From Blastococcus aggregatus (GTDB taxonomy: Bacteria > Actinomycetota > Actinomycetes > Mycobacteriales > Geodermatophilaceae): a stretch of 64,000 bases of DNA. Positions 34,633-45,312 of this stretch are shown in pieces. The notes under the pieces were generated by a model that worked only from the letters and a program-made list of their open reading frames with translations, was not told the origin of the DNA and did no database searches. Each line of letters begins with the position of its first letter. Within the stretch, counting starts at the first letter, position 1. The DNA lies in NCBI RefSeq assembly GCF_900221005.1, contig NZ_OBQI01000001.1, positions 186,001-250,000 of the forward strand. Direction: 5' to 3'. The position numbers were made by a program, and so were the translations under genes.

Positions 34633-35456
34633 GCCACCCCCACCGCGCCGACGCGCAGCACCGAGCCGATCTCGGGGCCCAGGAACCGGCGGCCCAGCCG
34701 GGCGAACGGCTCGGGATCGCCGGTGGCCAGGAAGGCGTGCCGTGGTGCCGGTGCGTCCTCGGCGCGCAGCAGGCCGGCGCTGGTCAGCACCCGGTAGACG
34801 TCCTTCGCGGTCTCCTCCGCGCTGGACACCAGGGTGACGTCGTCACCGAGGACGAGCGAGAGGACCCCGGTCAGCAGCGGGTAGTGCGTGCACCCGAGGA
34901 CGACGGTGTCCACGCCCGCGGCCAGCAGCGGGTCGAGGTAGGACTGCGCGAGCCCCAGCAGCTGCCGGCCGCTGGTGACCCCGCGCTCGACGAAGTCGAC
35001 GAAGCTCGGGCAGGCGGCGCTGGTGACGCTGATCCCCGGCACCGCGGCGAAGGCGTCCTCGTAGGCGCCGCTGGTGACCGTGGCCTGCGTGCCGATGACG
35101 CCGATCCGCCCGTTGCGGGTGGCCGCCGTGGCCCGGCGGACGGCGGGCAGCACGACCTCGACGACCGGCACGTCGTAGCGCTCCCGGGCGTCGCGCAGCG
35201 ACGCGGCGCTGGCCGAGTTGCAGGCGACGACCAGCATCTTCACGCCGTCGGCGACCAGCCCGTCCATCACGGCGAGCGAGTGCCGGCGGACCTCGGCGAT
35301 CGGGAGGGGCCCGTACGGCCCGTTGGCCGTGTCGCCGATGTAGCGGATCGCCTCGCCCGGCAGCTGGTCCAGCACCGCCCGGGCGACGGTGAGCCCACCG
35401 ACGCCCGAGTCGAAGATGCCGATCGGTGCGTCGGCACCCGGCTGAGTCGTCCCCAT
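34629..35456 (-). CDS. murI: Glutamate racemase
   Basis: 275 residues. [26 protein letters not shown], and the two catalytic Cys blocks [10 protein letters not shown] (about 75) and [10 protein letters not shown] (about 185). It supplies D-Glu for peptidoglycan. ATG at 35456 ([13 protein letters not shown]) fits the family; the frame opens 10 codons earlier. Overlaps the MBL gene start (ATGA). Confidence 0.95.
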   Translation of the reverse strand: MGTTQPGADAPIGIFDSGVGGLTVARAVLDQLPGEAIRYIGDTANGPYGPLPIAEVRRHSLAVMDGLVADGVKMLVVACNSASAASLRDARERYDVPVVEVVLPAVRRATAATRNGRIGVIGTQATVTSGAYEDAFAAVPGISVTSAACPSFVDFVERGVTSGRQLLGLAQSYLDPLLAAGVDTVVLGCTHYPLLTGVLSLVLGDDVTLVSSAEETAKDVYRVLTSAGLLRAEDAPAPRHAFLATGDPEPFARLGRRFLGPEIGSVLRVGAVGVA

Positions 35457-35602
35457 GTCGCCGGTCAGGCTAACTGCCCGTGTCACCGGACGCCCGGACG
35501 GCGGCCACCCGCTGCGCCGGGTCGGGCAGCGCGGGGTGGTCCCCCGTGCTCCGGGCCCCGTTCGGGCACGCCGTGATCAGCACGACCGCACCCTGCCAGA
35601 AC

Positions 35603-36878
<1,276 letters not shown>

Positions 36879-37006
36879 GGCGTGCGTTCTCCTCGGGGGT
36901 TCAGCTGATCGGGGGCACGCTGCGCGAGGGCAGCGAACTGGTGCGTCTAGCCGGGCCAACGCCCGGCCGCCGTGCGGGATTCCGCGTGGGCGGGGAGGTC
37001 CACCGA

Positions 37007-37492
37007 TCAGTCGTAGACGACGGTGGTCGGCGAGTGGCCGAAGAGGTAGGACTCGACGATCTCGACCTCCTCCTCGTTCACCTCGCCGTCGACGATCCGG
37101 AAGCTGCGGAACTCGACGTCGTCGCCGGCCAGCCCCGTCTGCTTCTCGTGGTGCCGGGTGGAGACCAGCACGTAGTGGGTGCGCGGATCGGCGGCCGGAC
37201 CGGAGGCGTAGCCGACGTCGGTGCGCGACGGGTAGGCCTCGGTCGCGGTGTGCGAGTGGTAGACGACGACCGGCCACTCGTCGCGGTCGTCCATGTCCCG
37301 GTACAGCCGCAGCAGGTCGGCGGAGTCGAACTCGTAGAACGTCGGCGACCGCGCGGCGTTGAGCATCGGGACGAAGCGCTCCGGGCGCTCGGTGCCCTCG
37401 GGCCCGGCGACGACGCCACAGGCCTCGTCCGGGTGGTCTTCCCGGGCGTGGGCCACGATGGCGTCGTAGGTCGCGCGGTCGATGCGCAGCAC
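37007..37492 (-). CDS. mec: JAMM-family metalloprotease Mec (CysO-cysteine hydrolase)
   Basis: 161 residues, Mov34/MPN/PAD-1 fold. JAMM zinc motif YHSHTATEAYPSRTD (HxH...SxxD), upstream Glu in DEACGVVAGPE. In M. tuberculosis Mec+ releases cysteine from the CysO-Cys adduct. Here it could also remove the encoded terminal Cys of CysO. 128 bp separate it from cysO. Confidence 0.92.
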   Translation of the reverse strand: MLRIDRATYDAIVAHAREDHPDEACGVVAGPEGTERPERFVPMLNAARSPTFYEFDSADLLRLYRDMDDRDEWPVVVYHSHTATEAYPSRTDVGYASGPAADPRTHYVLVSTRHHEKQTGLAGDDVEFRSFRIVDGEVNEEEVEIVESYLFGHSPTTVVYD

Positions 37493-37589
37493 GGGCCCAG
37501 TCTAGGCGGCGCGGATCCACCGCCCCCGGGAGGGCCGTGAGGTGGAGCCCCGGCGATGGACGGGCGGTGGACCGATACGGTTCGGTCCC

Positions 37590-37943
37590 GTGTGGGATGA
37601 CGCTCTGCTGATCGCCGGTGTGCTCGTGGCACCGCTGCCCGCACTCGTGCTCGGTGCCCGGGGCATGTTCCGGCACCGCGGCTACGTGACCGGTGATCCG
37701 AACGACCGCGCCTCCGTGGTGATCATGGTGACGCTGCGCGCGGTGGTCCTGCTGTTCCTGCTGGCGCTGTCCGCGATCACGCTGGTCTCGTGCATCGGCG
37801 CCTGGACCAAGGGCGTCGAGCTGCACGGGATGGTCTACACGTTCTTCGTGCTCGACCTGCTGCTGGCGGCGCTGGTGCTGCTCACGTTCGGCCGGAACGA
37901 GAAGCGACCAGCGCGTCGACGAGCGAGCCCTGCAGCGCGGTGA
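37590..37943 (+). CDS. Small membrane protein
   Basis: 117 residues with three spans ([55 protein letters not shown]) and a basic tail. GTG at 37590 chosen: a -10-like GATACGGT precedes it and upstream codons are Arg/Gly/Pro-rich. Its last 62 bp overlap the convergent DUF2017 gene. Not recognised. Confidence 0.65.
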   Translation: MWDDALLIAGVLVAPLPALVLGARGMFRHRGYVTGDPNDRASVVIMVTLRAVVLLFLLALSAITLVSCIGAWTKGVELHGMVYTFFVLDLLLAALVLLTFGRNEKRPARRRASPAAR

Positions 37944-38382
37944 GCCAGTAGTACACGGCCAGCTGCTGGTCCTCCTCGTCCGCGACGTCCTCCGGAGGCT
38001 CGGTCTCCTCGCTGATGTCCAGCCGGGTGCCCAGCGCCAGGCGCAGGTCGTTGCTGGTGCGCAGCCAGGCCCCGGCCTGGTCGGTGTCCAGCCGGACGTC
38101 GCCGCCCTCGGCCGGCAGCGACGCACGGACCATGGCGAGGTCGTCGGCCTTGCCGCTGCGCAACGAGGCCTCGGTCAGGTCGCGGTAGTCCGCGGCCATC
38201 TCCGGGTCGGAGCGGTGCCCGTCGGGGAAGAGCCGCTCCACCACCGGGTCGTCGCCGACGTCGTCGGGGTCCGCGGTGAGCAGCTGCTCGAGCTGGTCGA
38301 GGAGCAGCCCGAGGATGCCCGCCTCGGCGGGCTCCAGCCGGGCGACCAGGTCGCCGCCCCGGGCGGCGAGGAAGGGGTTCAT
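37882..38382 (-). CDS. DUF2017 family protein
   Basis: 166 residues, helical ([35 protein letters not shown]). The genomic partner of ClpS throughout actinobacteria (Rv1332 in M. tuberculosis); function unknown. ATGA overlap with clpS. Confidence 0.88.
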   Translation of the reverse strand: MNPFLAARGGDLVARLEPAEAGILGLLLDQLEQLLTADPDDVGDDPVVERLFPDGHRSDPEMAADYRDLTEASLRSGKADDLAMVRASLPAEGGDVRLDTDQAGAWLRTSNDLRLALGTRLDISEETEPPEDVADEEDQQLAVYYWLTALQGSLVDALVASRSGRT

Positions 38383-38675
38383 GCGTCCTTCTGGTAACTG
38401 GCCCACAGTCCGTAGGCGTGCAGCCGGCTCGTGTCGTGCTCCATCCGCTCGCGCGGACCGGAGCTGACGACCGCCTTGCCGTCGTGGTGCACCTGCAGCA
38501 TCAGCGTCGTCGCCGTCGCCTCGTCGTACCCGAAGATCTCCTGCAGCACGAACGTCACGTAGGTCATGAGGTTGACCGGGTCGTTCCAGACGATGGTCAC
38601 CCACGGGCGGTCGAGGTCGCTGCGTTCCTCGCTGGTGGTCTCCGGCGTCCACGTCGGAGCGAGAGGTCCGGCCAC
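38379..38675 (-). CDS. clpS: ATP-dependent Clp protease adaptor ClpS
   Basis: 98 residues. Adaptor core: [20 protein letters not shown] (the NDP..M substrate loop), [20 protein letters not shown]. Delivers N-degron substrates to ClpA/ClpC. GTG start; GGAG upstream. Divergent from pncB with 60 bp between starts. Confidence 0.95.
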   Translation of the reverse strand: MAGPLAPTWTPETTSEERSDLDRPWVTIVWNDPVNLMTYVTFVLQEIFGYDEATATTLMLQVHHDGKAVVSSGPRERMEHDTSRLHAYGLWASYQKDA

Positions 38676-38735
38676 GGCTCCACCTTAGGACGCCGCTCGG
38701 CCCCGGTCCCGGCGCCCGCCTAAGCTTCGGCGATC

Positions 38736-40055
38736 ATGGCTGTGGACACCGGGCTGACTCCCCCACCGTCTCCTGCGCTCTTCACCGACCGCTACGAGCT
38801 GACGATGGTCGCCGCCGCGCTGGCCGACGGCACCGCCGACCGGCAGTGCGTCTTCGAGGTGTTCGCCCGCCGGCTGCCGCACGGCCGCCGGTACGGGGTG
38901 CTCGCCGGCACCGGCCGGCTCCTGGAGGCGCTGCCGCACTTCCGGTTCGGCGACGACGAGCTCGCGGCCCTGCGCGAGCAGGGGCTCACCGACGCACGGC
39001 TGCTGGACTGGCTGGCGGACTTCCGCTTCTCCGGCGACATCGACGGCTACGCGGAGGGCGAGCTCTACTTCCCCGGCTCCCCGGTGCTCACCGTGCGGGC
39101 CTCCTTCGCCGAGGGCGTCCTGCTGGAGACCCTCGCGCTGTCGGTGCTCAACCACGACAGCGCGATCGCCTCGGCCGCGGCGCGGATGATCTCGGCCGCC
39201 TGCGAGCGGCCCTGCATCGAGATGGGCTCGCGGCGCACGCACGAGGAGGCGGCCGTCGCCGCCGCCCGCGCGGCGCACCTGGTCGGCTTCGCCGCCAGCT
39301 CCAACCTCGAGGCCGGACGCCGCTACGCCGTGCCCACCACCGGCACCAGCGCGCACGCCTTCACGCTGCTGCACGACGACGAGCGCTCCGCCTTCGAGGC
39401 CCAGGTCGCCGCCCTCGGCAAGGACACCACGCTGCTGGTCGACACCTACGACGTCGAGGAGGGCATCCGGACGGCGGTCGAGGTGGCCGGCCCCGAGCTC
39501 GGCGGGATCCGGCTCGACTCCGGCGACCTGCCGACGCTGGCCACCCGCGCCCGCGAGCTGCTCGACGAGCTCGGCGCGACCGGCACGAGGATCGTGGTCA
39601 CCAGCGACCTGGACGAGTACGCGATCGCCGGGCTGGCCGCCGCGCCGGTCGACGGCTACGGGGTGGGCACCTCGCTGGTCACCGGGTCCGGCGCGCCCAC
39701 GGTCGGGATGGTCTACAAGCTCGTCGAGCGCGACGGCGTCCCGGTCGCGAAGCGGTCGGAGGGCAAGCTCTCCGTGGGCGGGCGCAAGTCCGCCGTGCGC
39801 AGGCACCGGGACGGCGTGTCCACCGCCGAACTCGTCACCGCCGGACCCGTCGCCGCCCGCCCGGACGACCGCGACCTGCTCGTGCCCCTGGTGCGCGGCG
39901 GCGAGACCTGCGACCCGGTCTCCCCCGCCGAGGCGCTGCGCCTGGCCAGGGCCCACCACGAGCAGGTGCGCGCCGCCCTGCCGCCGGAGGCGTTCGCGCT
40001 CTCCCGCGGCGAGCCCGTGCTCGACACCGTGACCGCCCGAGAGGGGCTCCGATGA
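38736..40055 (+). CDS. pncB: Nicotinate phosphoribosyltransferase
   Basis: 439 residues. DRYELTMVAAAL opening, EMGSRRTHEEAAVAAARAAHL, TGTSAHAFTLLH (autophosphorylated His region) and GIRLDSGDLPTLA. Converts nicotinate and PRPP to NaMN in NAD salvage. A TAAGCT -10-like box lies 10 bp upstream of the ATG. ATGA overlap with pncA: nicotinamide is deamidated and re-used by one operon. Confidence 0.95.
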   Translation: MAVDTGLTPPPSPALFTDRYELTMVAAALADGTADRQCVFEVFARRLPHGRRYGVLAGTGRLLEALPHFRFGDDELAALREQGLTDARLLDWLADFRFSGDIDGYAEGELYFPGSPVLTVRASFAEGVLLETLALSVLNHDSAIASAAARMISAACERPCIEMGSRRTHEEAAVAAARAAHLVGFAASSNLEAGRRYAVPTTGTSAHAFTLLHDDERSAFEAQVAALGKDTTLLVDTYDVEEGIRTAVEVAGPELGGIRLDSGDLPTLATRARELLDELGATGTRIVVTSDLDEYAIAGLAAAPVDGYGVGTSLVTGSGAPTVGMVYKLVERDGVPVAKRSEGKLSVGGRKSAVRRHRDGVSTAELVTAGPVAARPDDRDLLVPLVRGGETCDPVSPAEALRLARAHHEQVRAALPPEAFALSRGEPVLDTVTAREGLR

Positions 40056-40621
40056 CCCGCGCACTGATCGTCGTCGACGTCCAGAACGACTTCTGCGAGG
40101 GCGGCAGCCTGGCCGTCTCCGGGGGCGCCGCCGTCGCCGCCGCCGTCACCGCGCACGTGGCGGCCAACGGCTACGACCACGTCGTCGCCACCCGGGACCA
40201 CCACATCGACCCGGGTGCCCACTTCGCCGAGGCCCCGGACTTCGTCGACTCGTGGCCGCGGCACTGCGTCGTCGGCACCGACGGGGTGGAACTGCACCCG
40301 GCGCTGGACCGCCGGCCGATCGAGGCGGTGTTCGACAAGGGCGAGTACGCCGCCGCCTACTCGGGCTTCGAGGGGTCGGCCTCCGGCGTGGGGCTGGCCA
40401 CGTGGCTCCGGGCCCACGGGGTGGACGCCGTCGACGTCGTCGGCATCGCCACCGACCACTGCGTGCGCGCCACCGCCCTCGACGCCGTCGCGAACGGGCT
40501 GGACACCCGCGTCCTGCTGCACCTCACCGCCGGCGTCTCCGAGGCCACCACCGAAGCCGCCCTGGACCAGCTCCGCACCGCGGGTGTCGACCTCGTCGGC
40601 GAGGTTCACCACTCCTCCTGA
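40052..40621 (+). CDS. pncA: Nicotinamidase
   Basis: 189 residues, isochorismatase-like. Catalytic triad: Asp in IVVDVQNDFCEGG, Lys in FDKGEYAAAYSGFEG, Cys in ATDHCVRATALDA. Metal ligands DHHIDPGAHF. Cleaves nicotinamide to nicotinate (and would activate pyrazinamide). Coupled to pncB. Confidence 0.95.
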   Translation: MTRALIVVDVQNDFCEGGSLAVSGGAAVAAAVTAHVAANGYDHVVATRDHHIDPGAHFAEAPDFVDSWPRHCVVGTDGVELHPALDRRPIEAVFDKGEYAAAYSGFEGSASGVGLATWLRAHGVDAVDVVGIATDHCVRATALDAVANGLDTRVLLHLTAGVSEATTEAALDQLRTAGVDLVGEVHHSS

Positions 40622-40667
40622 GGACTTTCTGCACCGAAAGTCCGGGACTTCCGGTGCAGGAAGTCCC
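40622..40667. terminator. Tandem twin hairpin with complementary loops (bidirectional terminator)
   Basis: Hairpin 1, GGACTTTC-TGCACC-GAAAGTCC (40622-40643); hairpin 2, GGGACTTCC-GGTGCA-GGAAGTCCC (40644-40667). The two loops are exact complements and the two units are near-inverted copies, so the whole element is an almost perfect palindrome. It sits between convergent pncA and serB and touches both stop codons. A kissing-loop or cruciform is possible. Confidence 0.65.
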
Positions 40668-41920
40668 TAGGAGGCGTCGAGGACCTCGTCGCGGGTGAAG
40701 CCGAGGACCTGCAGGACGGCGTCCAGGTAGGGCTGGTTGAGCGCGGTGTGCGCCTGCTCGCGGACGAAGGGCTTGGCGTTGAAGGCGATGCCCAGGCCCG
40801 CGGTGTTGAGCATGTCGAGGTCGTTGGCGCCGTCCCCGACCGCGACGGTCTGGTCCAGCGGGATCCCGTGTTCGGCAGCGAAGCGCGCCAGGGCGCGCGC
40901 CTTGCCGGAGCGGTCGACGATCTCCCCCACGAGCCCGCCGGTCAGCTTGCCGTCGACGACCTCGAGGGTGTTGGCGGCGGCGAAGTCCAGCCCGAGGCTC
41001 TCGGCCAGCGGATCGGTGATCTGGGTGAACCCACCGCTGACGATCCCGCAGCGGAAGCCGAGCCGCTGCAGCGTGCGGATGAGCGTGCGCGCGCCGGGGG
41101 TGAGCACGAGCGCCTCGCGCACCTCGTCGAGGACCTCCACCGGCAGCCCGGCCAGGACGGCGACCCGCTTGCGCAGCGACTCGGCGAAGTCCAGCTCCCC
41201 GTTCATGGCGGCGGCGGTGATGCGGGCGACCTCGGCGGCGCGGCCGGCGCGGGCGGCCAGCTCGTCGATGACCTCGCCGCGCACCAGGGTGGAGTCGACG
41301 TCCAGCACGATCAGCCGCTTGCTGCGGCGGGCGAGCCCGACCCGCTCGACGGCGATGTCGGTGCCGGTCGTGGCGGCGACCGACGCCAGCTCGGTGCGCA
41401 GGGCGGTGGCCTCCGCCCCCGAGACGGTCAGCTCGAAGCTGGTGACCGGGTAGTCGGACAGCCGGCGGATGGCGTCGATGTTGCCGCCGACCGCGGCGAT
41501 GCCCCGCGCCGCTCCAGCGACCGCCTCGGGCGTGACCGGCCGGCCCAGCAGGATCACGTGGTGCGGGCGGCCGGCCGAGACCGACGCCGGGCCGACCGTG
41601 GCCGGGTCGACGTCCACCCGCAGGCCCACGTCGGCCGCGACCGCGGTCGCCAGCCGGCCCAGGTGCTCCAGCAGCGCGTCCTCGTCCGCCGCGGGAGCCC
41701 CCTCGGTGGGCAGCACGCCGACGACCACGCCCAGCACCAGCTGGCCGTGCACCACGACCTGCTCGACGTCGAGGACCTCGACCGCGGGCACCGCCCCGGC
41801 CAGCGCGGCGAACAGCCGGGCCGTGACGCCGGGACGGTCGGCGCCGCTCACGGTCAGCAGGGCTCGGGCGGCGACGGCCTCGGGGACCTCGGGCATCGGG
41901 GGGGTGGGGTCCAGCGGCAC
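40667..41920 (-). CDS. serB: Phosphoserine phosphatase with N-terminal ACT domains
   Basis: 417 residues. ACT-like region 1 (ARALLTVSGADRPGVTARLF) and 2 (VILLGRPVTPEAVAGAARGI), then a HAD domain: DVDSTLVRGE (nucleophile Asp), GIVSGGFTQI, AVGDGANDLDML. Final step of serine synthesis; ACT domains suggest feedback sensing. Like SerB2 (Rv3042c), which also lies beside ctaD. GTG at 41920. Confidence 0.93.
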   Translation of the reverse strand: MPLDPTPPMPEVPEAVAARALLTVSGADRPGVTARLFAALAGAVPAVEVLDVEQVVVHGQLVLGVVVGVLPTEGAPAADEDALLEHLGRLATAVAADVGLRVDVDPATVGPASVSAGRPHHVILLGRPVTPEAVAGAARGIAAVGGNIDAIRRLSDYPVTSFELTVSGAEATALRTELASVAATTGTDIAVERVGLARRSKRLIVLDVDSTLVRGEVIDELAARAGRAAEVARITAAAMNGELDFAESLRKRVAVLAGLPVEVLDEVREALVLTPGARTLIRTLQRLGFRCGIVSGGFTQITDPLAESLGLDFAAANTLEVVDGKLTGGLVGEIVDRSGKARALARFAAEHGIPLDQTVAVGDGANDLDMLNTAGLGIAFNAKPFVREQAHTALNQPYLDAVLQVLGFTRDEVLDAS

Positions 41921-41949
41921 CCCGCCATGGTGCCGTACCGGGAGCCGGC

Positions 41950-41996
41950 GAACGGGAGAGGCCCAGGACCGGTGCGGTCCTGGGCCTCTGCCGTTC
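41950..41996. terminator. Long hairpin downstream of ctaD
   Basis: Inner perfect 15-bp stem (AGAGGCCCAGGACCG, 3-nt loop) extended by a G-G mismatch and six more pairs (GAACGG/CCGTTC). It lies between the ctaD stop and the serB start on the minus strand and probably ends the ctaD message. Confidence 0.65.
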
Positions 41997-42011
41997 AGCT
42001 CGGAGAGCCGA

Positions 42012-43763
42012 TCAGGTCGGGTCGGGGTCGTTCGGCCCCTGACGCGTCCCCGTGTCGGCGAGCAGTTCGCTGGCGTACGGCTGGTGCCGCTTGCCGGCGT
42101 GGGCCTCGTCCTGCAGGCGCTGGACCAGGTGCGGGTAGTGCGCCTCGAAGGCGGGGCGCTCGGAGCGGATGCGCGGGATCTCGACGAAGTTGTGCCGCGG
42201 CGGCGGGGACGAGGTGGCCCACTCCAGGGAGTTGCCGTGGCCCCACGGGTCGTCGCGCAGGGCGAGCTTGCCGTACTTCCACGACCGCACCACGTTGTAG
42301 ATGCCCGGGATCACCGAGGCGCCCAGCACGAAGCTGAAGATCGTCGAGATCATGTTCAGCGTGGTGAAGGTGTCGGTCGGCAGGTAGTCCACGTAGCGGC
42401 GCGGCATGCCCTCGTTGCCCAGCCAGTGCTGCACCAGGAAGGTTCCGTGGAAGCCGATGAAGGTCATCCAGAACTGCAGCTTCCCGAGCCGCTCGTCCAT
42501 CATCCGGCCGCACATCTTGGGGAACCAGAAGTAGATGCCGGCGTAGGCGGCGAACACCACGGTGCCGAAGACGACGTAGTGGAAGTGGGCGACCACGAAG
42601 TAGGAGTCGTGCACGTGGAAGTCCAGCGGCGGGGAGGCCAGCAGCACACCGGTCAGACCACCGAAGAGGAAGGTGACCATGAAGCCGATGGAGAACAGCA
42701 TGGGCGTCTCGAAGGTCATCTGACCCCGCCACATGGTGCCGATCCAGTTGAAGAACTTCAGCCCGGTCGGGACGGCGATCAGGTAGGTGAGGAACGCGAA
42801 GAAGGGCAGCAGCACCGCGCCGGTGGCGAACATGTGGTGCGCCCACACCGCCAGCGAGAGGAAGCCGATGGCCAGGGTCGCGGCGACCATGCCCTTGTAG
42901 CCGAACAGCGGCTTGCGGGCGAACACCGGGATGATCTCGGTGACGATGCCGAAGAACGGCAGCGCGATGATGTAGACCTCGGGGTGGCCGAAGAACCAGA
43001 ACAGGTGCTGCCACAGCATCGCCCCGCCGTTCTCGGCCGAGTAGATCAACGCACCCAGGTTGCGGTCGGCCAGCAGCCCGAACAGCGCCGCGGTCAGGAT
43101 CGGGAACACCAGCAGCACGAGGATGCTGGTGACCAGCGCGTTCCAGACGAAGATCGGCATCCGGAACATCGTCATGCCCGGCGCGCGCAGGCAGACGATC
43201 GTGGTGACGAAGTTGACCGCACCGAGGATCGTGCCCAGGCCGCTGACCGCCAGGCCACCGATCCACAGGTTCGCGCCCACGCCCGGGGAGTGGGTGACGT
43301 TCGACAGCGGCGTGTAGGCCGTCCAGCCGAAGTCAGGAGCCCCACCGGGGGTCGCGAAGCTGGACACCACGATCAGCGAGCCGAAGAGGAACAGCCAGAA
43401 CGACAGCGCGTTCAGCCGCGGGAACGCCACATCGGGCGCACCGATCTGCAGCGGCATGATCAGGTTGCCGAAGGCGAAGAACAGCGGCGTCGCGAACATC
43501 AGCAGCATCAGCGTGCCGTGCATCGTGAACAGCTGGTTGTACTGCTCCGGAGACAGGAACTGCAGCTCCGGACGACCCAGCTCAGCCCGGATCAGCATGG
43601 CCATCAGGCCACCCAGGATGAAGAAGACGAACGACGTCGTCAGGTACATCAAGCCGATGGTCTTGTGGTCGGTGGTCCGCAGCAGGTTGGACAGCCGCGA
43701 GCCCTTCTCGACCACATGAGCCGGGCTCGGCCGACTCACGATGGGCGCCGGTGCAATCGTCAC
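42012..43763 (-). CDS. ctaD: Cytochrome c oxidase subunit I (aa3 type)
   Basis: 583 residues, 12 helices. Heme-copper ligands: low-spin heme His in [10 protein letters not shown], Cu-B His and cross-linked Tyr in [17 protein letters not shown], double His in WAHHMFATG, and heme ligands in [11 protein letters not shown]. Proton-channel residues lie in GSLIVVSS and LTTSFV regions. Terminal oxidase of respiration; subunits II and III are elsewhere. GTG at 43763; the frame stays open 1.3 kb further upstream, but that is antisense noise over the methyltransferase. Confidence 0.96.
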   Translation of the reverse strand: MTIAPAPIVSRPSPAHVVEKGSRLSNLLRTTDHKTIGLMYLTTSFVFFILGGLMAMLIRAELGRPELQFLSPEQYNQLFTMHGTLMLLMFATPLFFAFGNLIMPLQIGAPDVAFPRLNALSFWLFLFGSLIVVSSFATPGGAPDFGWTAYTPLSNVTHSPGVGANLWIGGLAVSGLGTILGAVNFVTTIVCLRAPGMTMFRMPIFVWNALVTSILVLLVFPILTAALFGLLADRNLGALIYSAENGGAMLWQHLFWFFGHPEVYIIALPFFGIVTEIIPVFARKPLFGYKGMVAATLAIGFLSLAVWAHHMFATGAVLLPFFAFLTYLIAVPTGLKFFNWIGTMWRGQMTFETPMLFSIGFMVTFLFGGLTGVLLASPPLDFHVHDSYFVVAHFHYVVFGTVVFAAYAGIYFWFPKMCGRMMDERLGKLQFWMTFIGFHGTFLVQHWLGNEGMPRRYVDYLPTDTFTTLNMISTIFSFVLGASVIPGIYNVVRSWKYGKLALRDDPWGHGNSLEWATSSPPPRHNFVEIPRIRSERPAFEAHYPHLVQRLQDEAHAGKRHQPYASELLADTGTRQGPNDPDPT

Positions 43764-43778
43764 GACCGGCAGCTTAGA

Positions 43779-43842
43779 CGGGCCCTCCGCCGTCCCTGCC
43801 GCGGGACGGGGCGGGCGCGCCGCGCGTCGCCCGGAGGGCCCG
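43779..43842. other. Cloverleaf-like inverted-repeat structure in the ctaD leader
   Basis: An outer 11-bp perfect pair (CGGGCCCTCCG with its complement at 43832-43842) encloses two smaller stems: GTCCC/GGGAC (43792-43807) and GGGCG/CGCCC (43813-43832, sharing a base). It lies between the methyltransferase stop and the ctaD start on the minus strand, so it could be a terminator or a structured 5' leader. High GC makes chance pairing plausible for the inner stems. Confidence 0.35.
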
Positions 43843-43861
43843 CGGGACGGGCGGTCCGGGC

Positions 43862-44728
43862 TCAGTCCGGACGGCGGTAGACCGCGACGTCGACGGCAAC
43901 GGTCACCTCGACGGGCTCGGGCAGGGCGCGCAGCCGCTCCTCGCGGACGTCGGCGGACAGGTGCCGGGCGTGCGGCCCCATGCCCACCAGCGTGCCGACG
44001 GCGGCGCGGTCCAGCCGCAGCACGTCCCGGCGCCCCGTGTGCGCGACCGGCGTCAGGTGCGGCTCCAGGGAGCCGGCGAGCCGGGCCGCCTTGTCGGGGT
44101 CCACGCGCAGCAGGCCCAGCGGGGCGACGATCTCGCCGAGGTGGTCGGCGGCCGGCGTGACCACGACCAGCCGGCCCCCGGGGGCCAGCACGCGGGCGAT
44201 CTCCGGGCCGTTGCGCGGCGCGAAGACGACGAGGACGCGGTCGACCACGCCGTTCCGGACGGGCAGGCGCGCCCACGTGTCGGCGACCACCGCCATGGCC
44301 CGTGGGTGCACGCGGGCCGCCCGGCGCGCGGCGTAGGGCGAGGAGTCCAGCACCGCCCCCGTCGCGCCGGGGATGCGGTCGAGGACGGCGGCGAGGTGCT
44401 GGCCGGTGCCCCCGCCCAGGTCGAGCAGCCGCTCCGGGACCGCTCCCCCGCCCTCGAGCACGGCGTCGCCGAGGGCGGCGCTGATGCCGGCGTAGTGACC
44501 GGCGGCGAGGAAGGCCATCCGGTCGGCCACCATCTCCGCGGAGTCGCCCGACGGCGCCCGGTGGCCGGGCGGCAGCAGCGTCACGTGCCCCTGGCGCGCC
44601 CGGTCGAACGCGTGGCCGGCGGGGCAGCGCAGCACGTCCCCGCGCTCCGCGACGGCGAGCGAGGCCACGCAGACGGGGCAGGCCAGCATCGCCACGGCGG
44701 CGTCCGGCAGGTCGGGCCGGGCGTTCAC
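43862..44728 (-). CDS. RlmA-type 23S rRNA methyltransferase-like protein
   Basis: 288 residues. N-terminal zinc knuckle [11 protein letters not shown] ... [17 protein letters not shown] (CxxC...CxxxH), then a SAM-binding [13 protein letters not shown] domain (about 100). This arrangement is that of RlmA/TlrB, which methylate G745/G748 of 23S rRNA; specificity is not predictable. GTG at 44728 overlaps the phosphoesterase stop. Confidence 0.85.
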   Translation of the reverse strand: MNARPDLPDAAVAMLACPVCVASLAVAERGDVLRCPAGHAFDRARQGHVTLLPPGHRAPSGDSAEMVADRMAFLAAGHYAGISAALGDAVLEGGGAVPERLLDLGGGTGQHLAAVLDRIPGATGAVLDSSPYAARRAARVHPRAMAVVADTWARLPVRNGVVDRVLVVFAPRNGPEIARVLAPGGRLVVVTPAADHLGEIVAPLGLLRVDPDKAARLAGSLEPHLTPVAHTGRRDVLRLDRAAVGTLVGMGPHARHLSADVREERLRALPEPVEVTVAVDVAVYRRPD

Positions 44729-45234
44729 GAGCGCGGCGGCACGGCGTGGAGGACGACGTCCCGCAGCCGGCCGGCGTCGGCGACCGCGGTGAGGAAGGTG
44801 CCGTGCGGCTGCCGACGGCGGTCGGTGGGCGAGCCCGGGTTGAGCAGTCGCAGCCCGGAGGCCGCGGTGGTGTCCCACGGGATGTGGCTGTGCCCGAAGA
44901 CGAGGACGTCGACGTCCGGGAAGCGCGCCGCGCAGCGGGCCTCCCGGCCCTTCGCGTCGCCGGTCTCGTGGACGACGGCGAACCGGAGGCCCTCGAGCTC
45001 GGCGCGGGCCACCTCCGGCAGCCGCTCGCGGAGCGCACCGTGGTCGTTGTTGCCGTGGACGGCCACCAGCCGGCGCGCGCGCTGCTCCAGGAGGTCCAGG
45101 AGCGCCACGTCGACCCAGTCACCCGCGTGGATCACCACATCGGCGGAGGTGATCGCCGTCCAGAGGGAATGCGGCAGGTCACGCGACCGCTTCGGGACGT
45201 GCGTGTCCGAGGTGATCACCAGGGAGACCGGCAC
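44725..45234 (-). CDS. YfcE-type metallophosphoesterase
   Basis: 169 residues. Calcineurin-like metal motifs: [11 protein letters not shown] (DxH), IHAGDWVD (GD), [10 protein letters not shown] (GNxD), FGHSHIPWD (GHxH), NPGSPTDRR. Small soluble phosphodiesterase of the MJ0936/YfcE group, substrate unknown. GTG at 45234. Confidence 0.85.
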   Translation of the reverse strand: MPVSLVITSDTHVPKRSRDLPHSLWTAITSADVVIHAGDWVDVALLDLLEQRARRLVAVHGNNDHGALRERLPEVARAELEGLRFAVVHETGDAKGREARCAARFPDVDVLVFGHSHIPWDTTAASGLRLLNPGSPTDRRRQPHGTFLTAVADAGRLRDVVLHAVPPRS

Positions 45235-45312
45235 GGCCCCATGGTCGCAGGCCGCTCCCGTGGCACCTCGGCCGGCGAACTCCGCCCCACCCGCTCGACC
45301 GATGAGGACCTC

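Noticed and set aside
43764-45122. ctaD frame open to 45122
   Set aside because: The extra part overlaps two genuine genes (methyltransferase, phosphoesterase) in another frame and has shadow composition.
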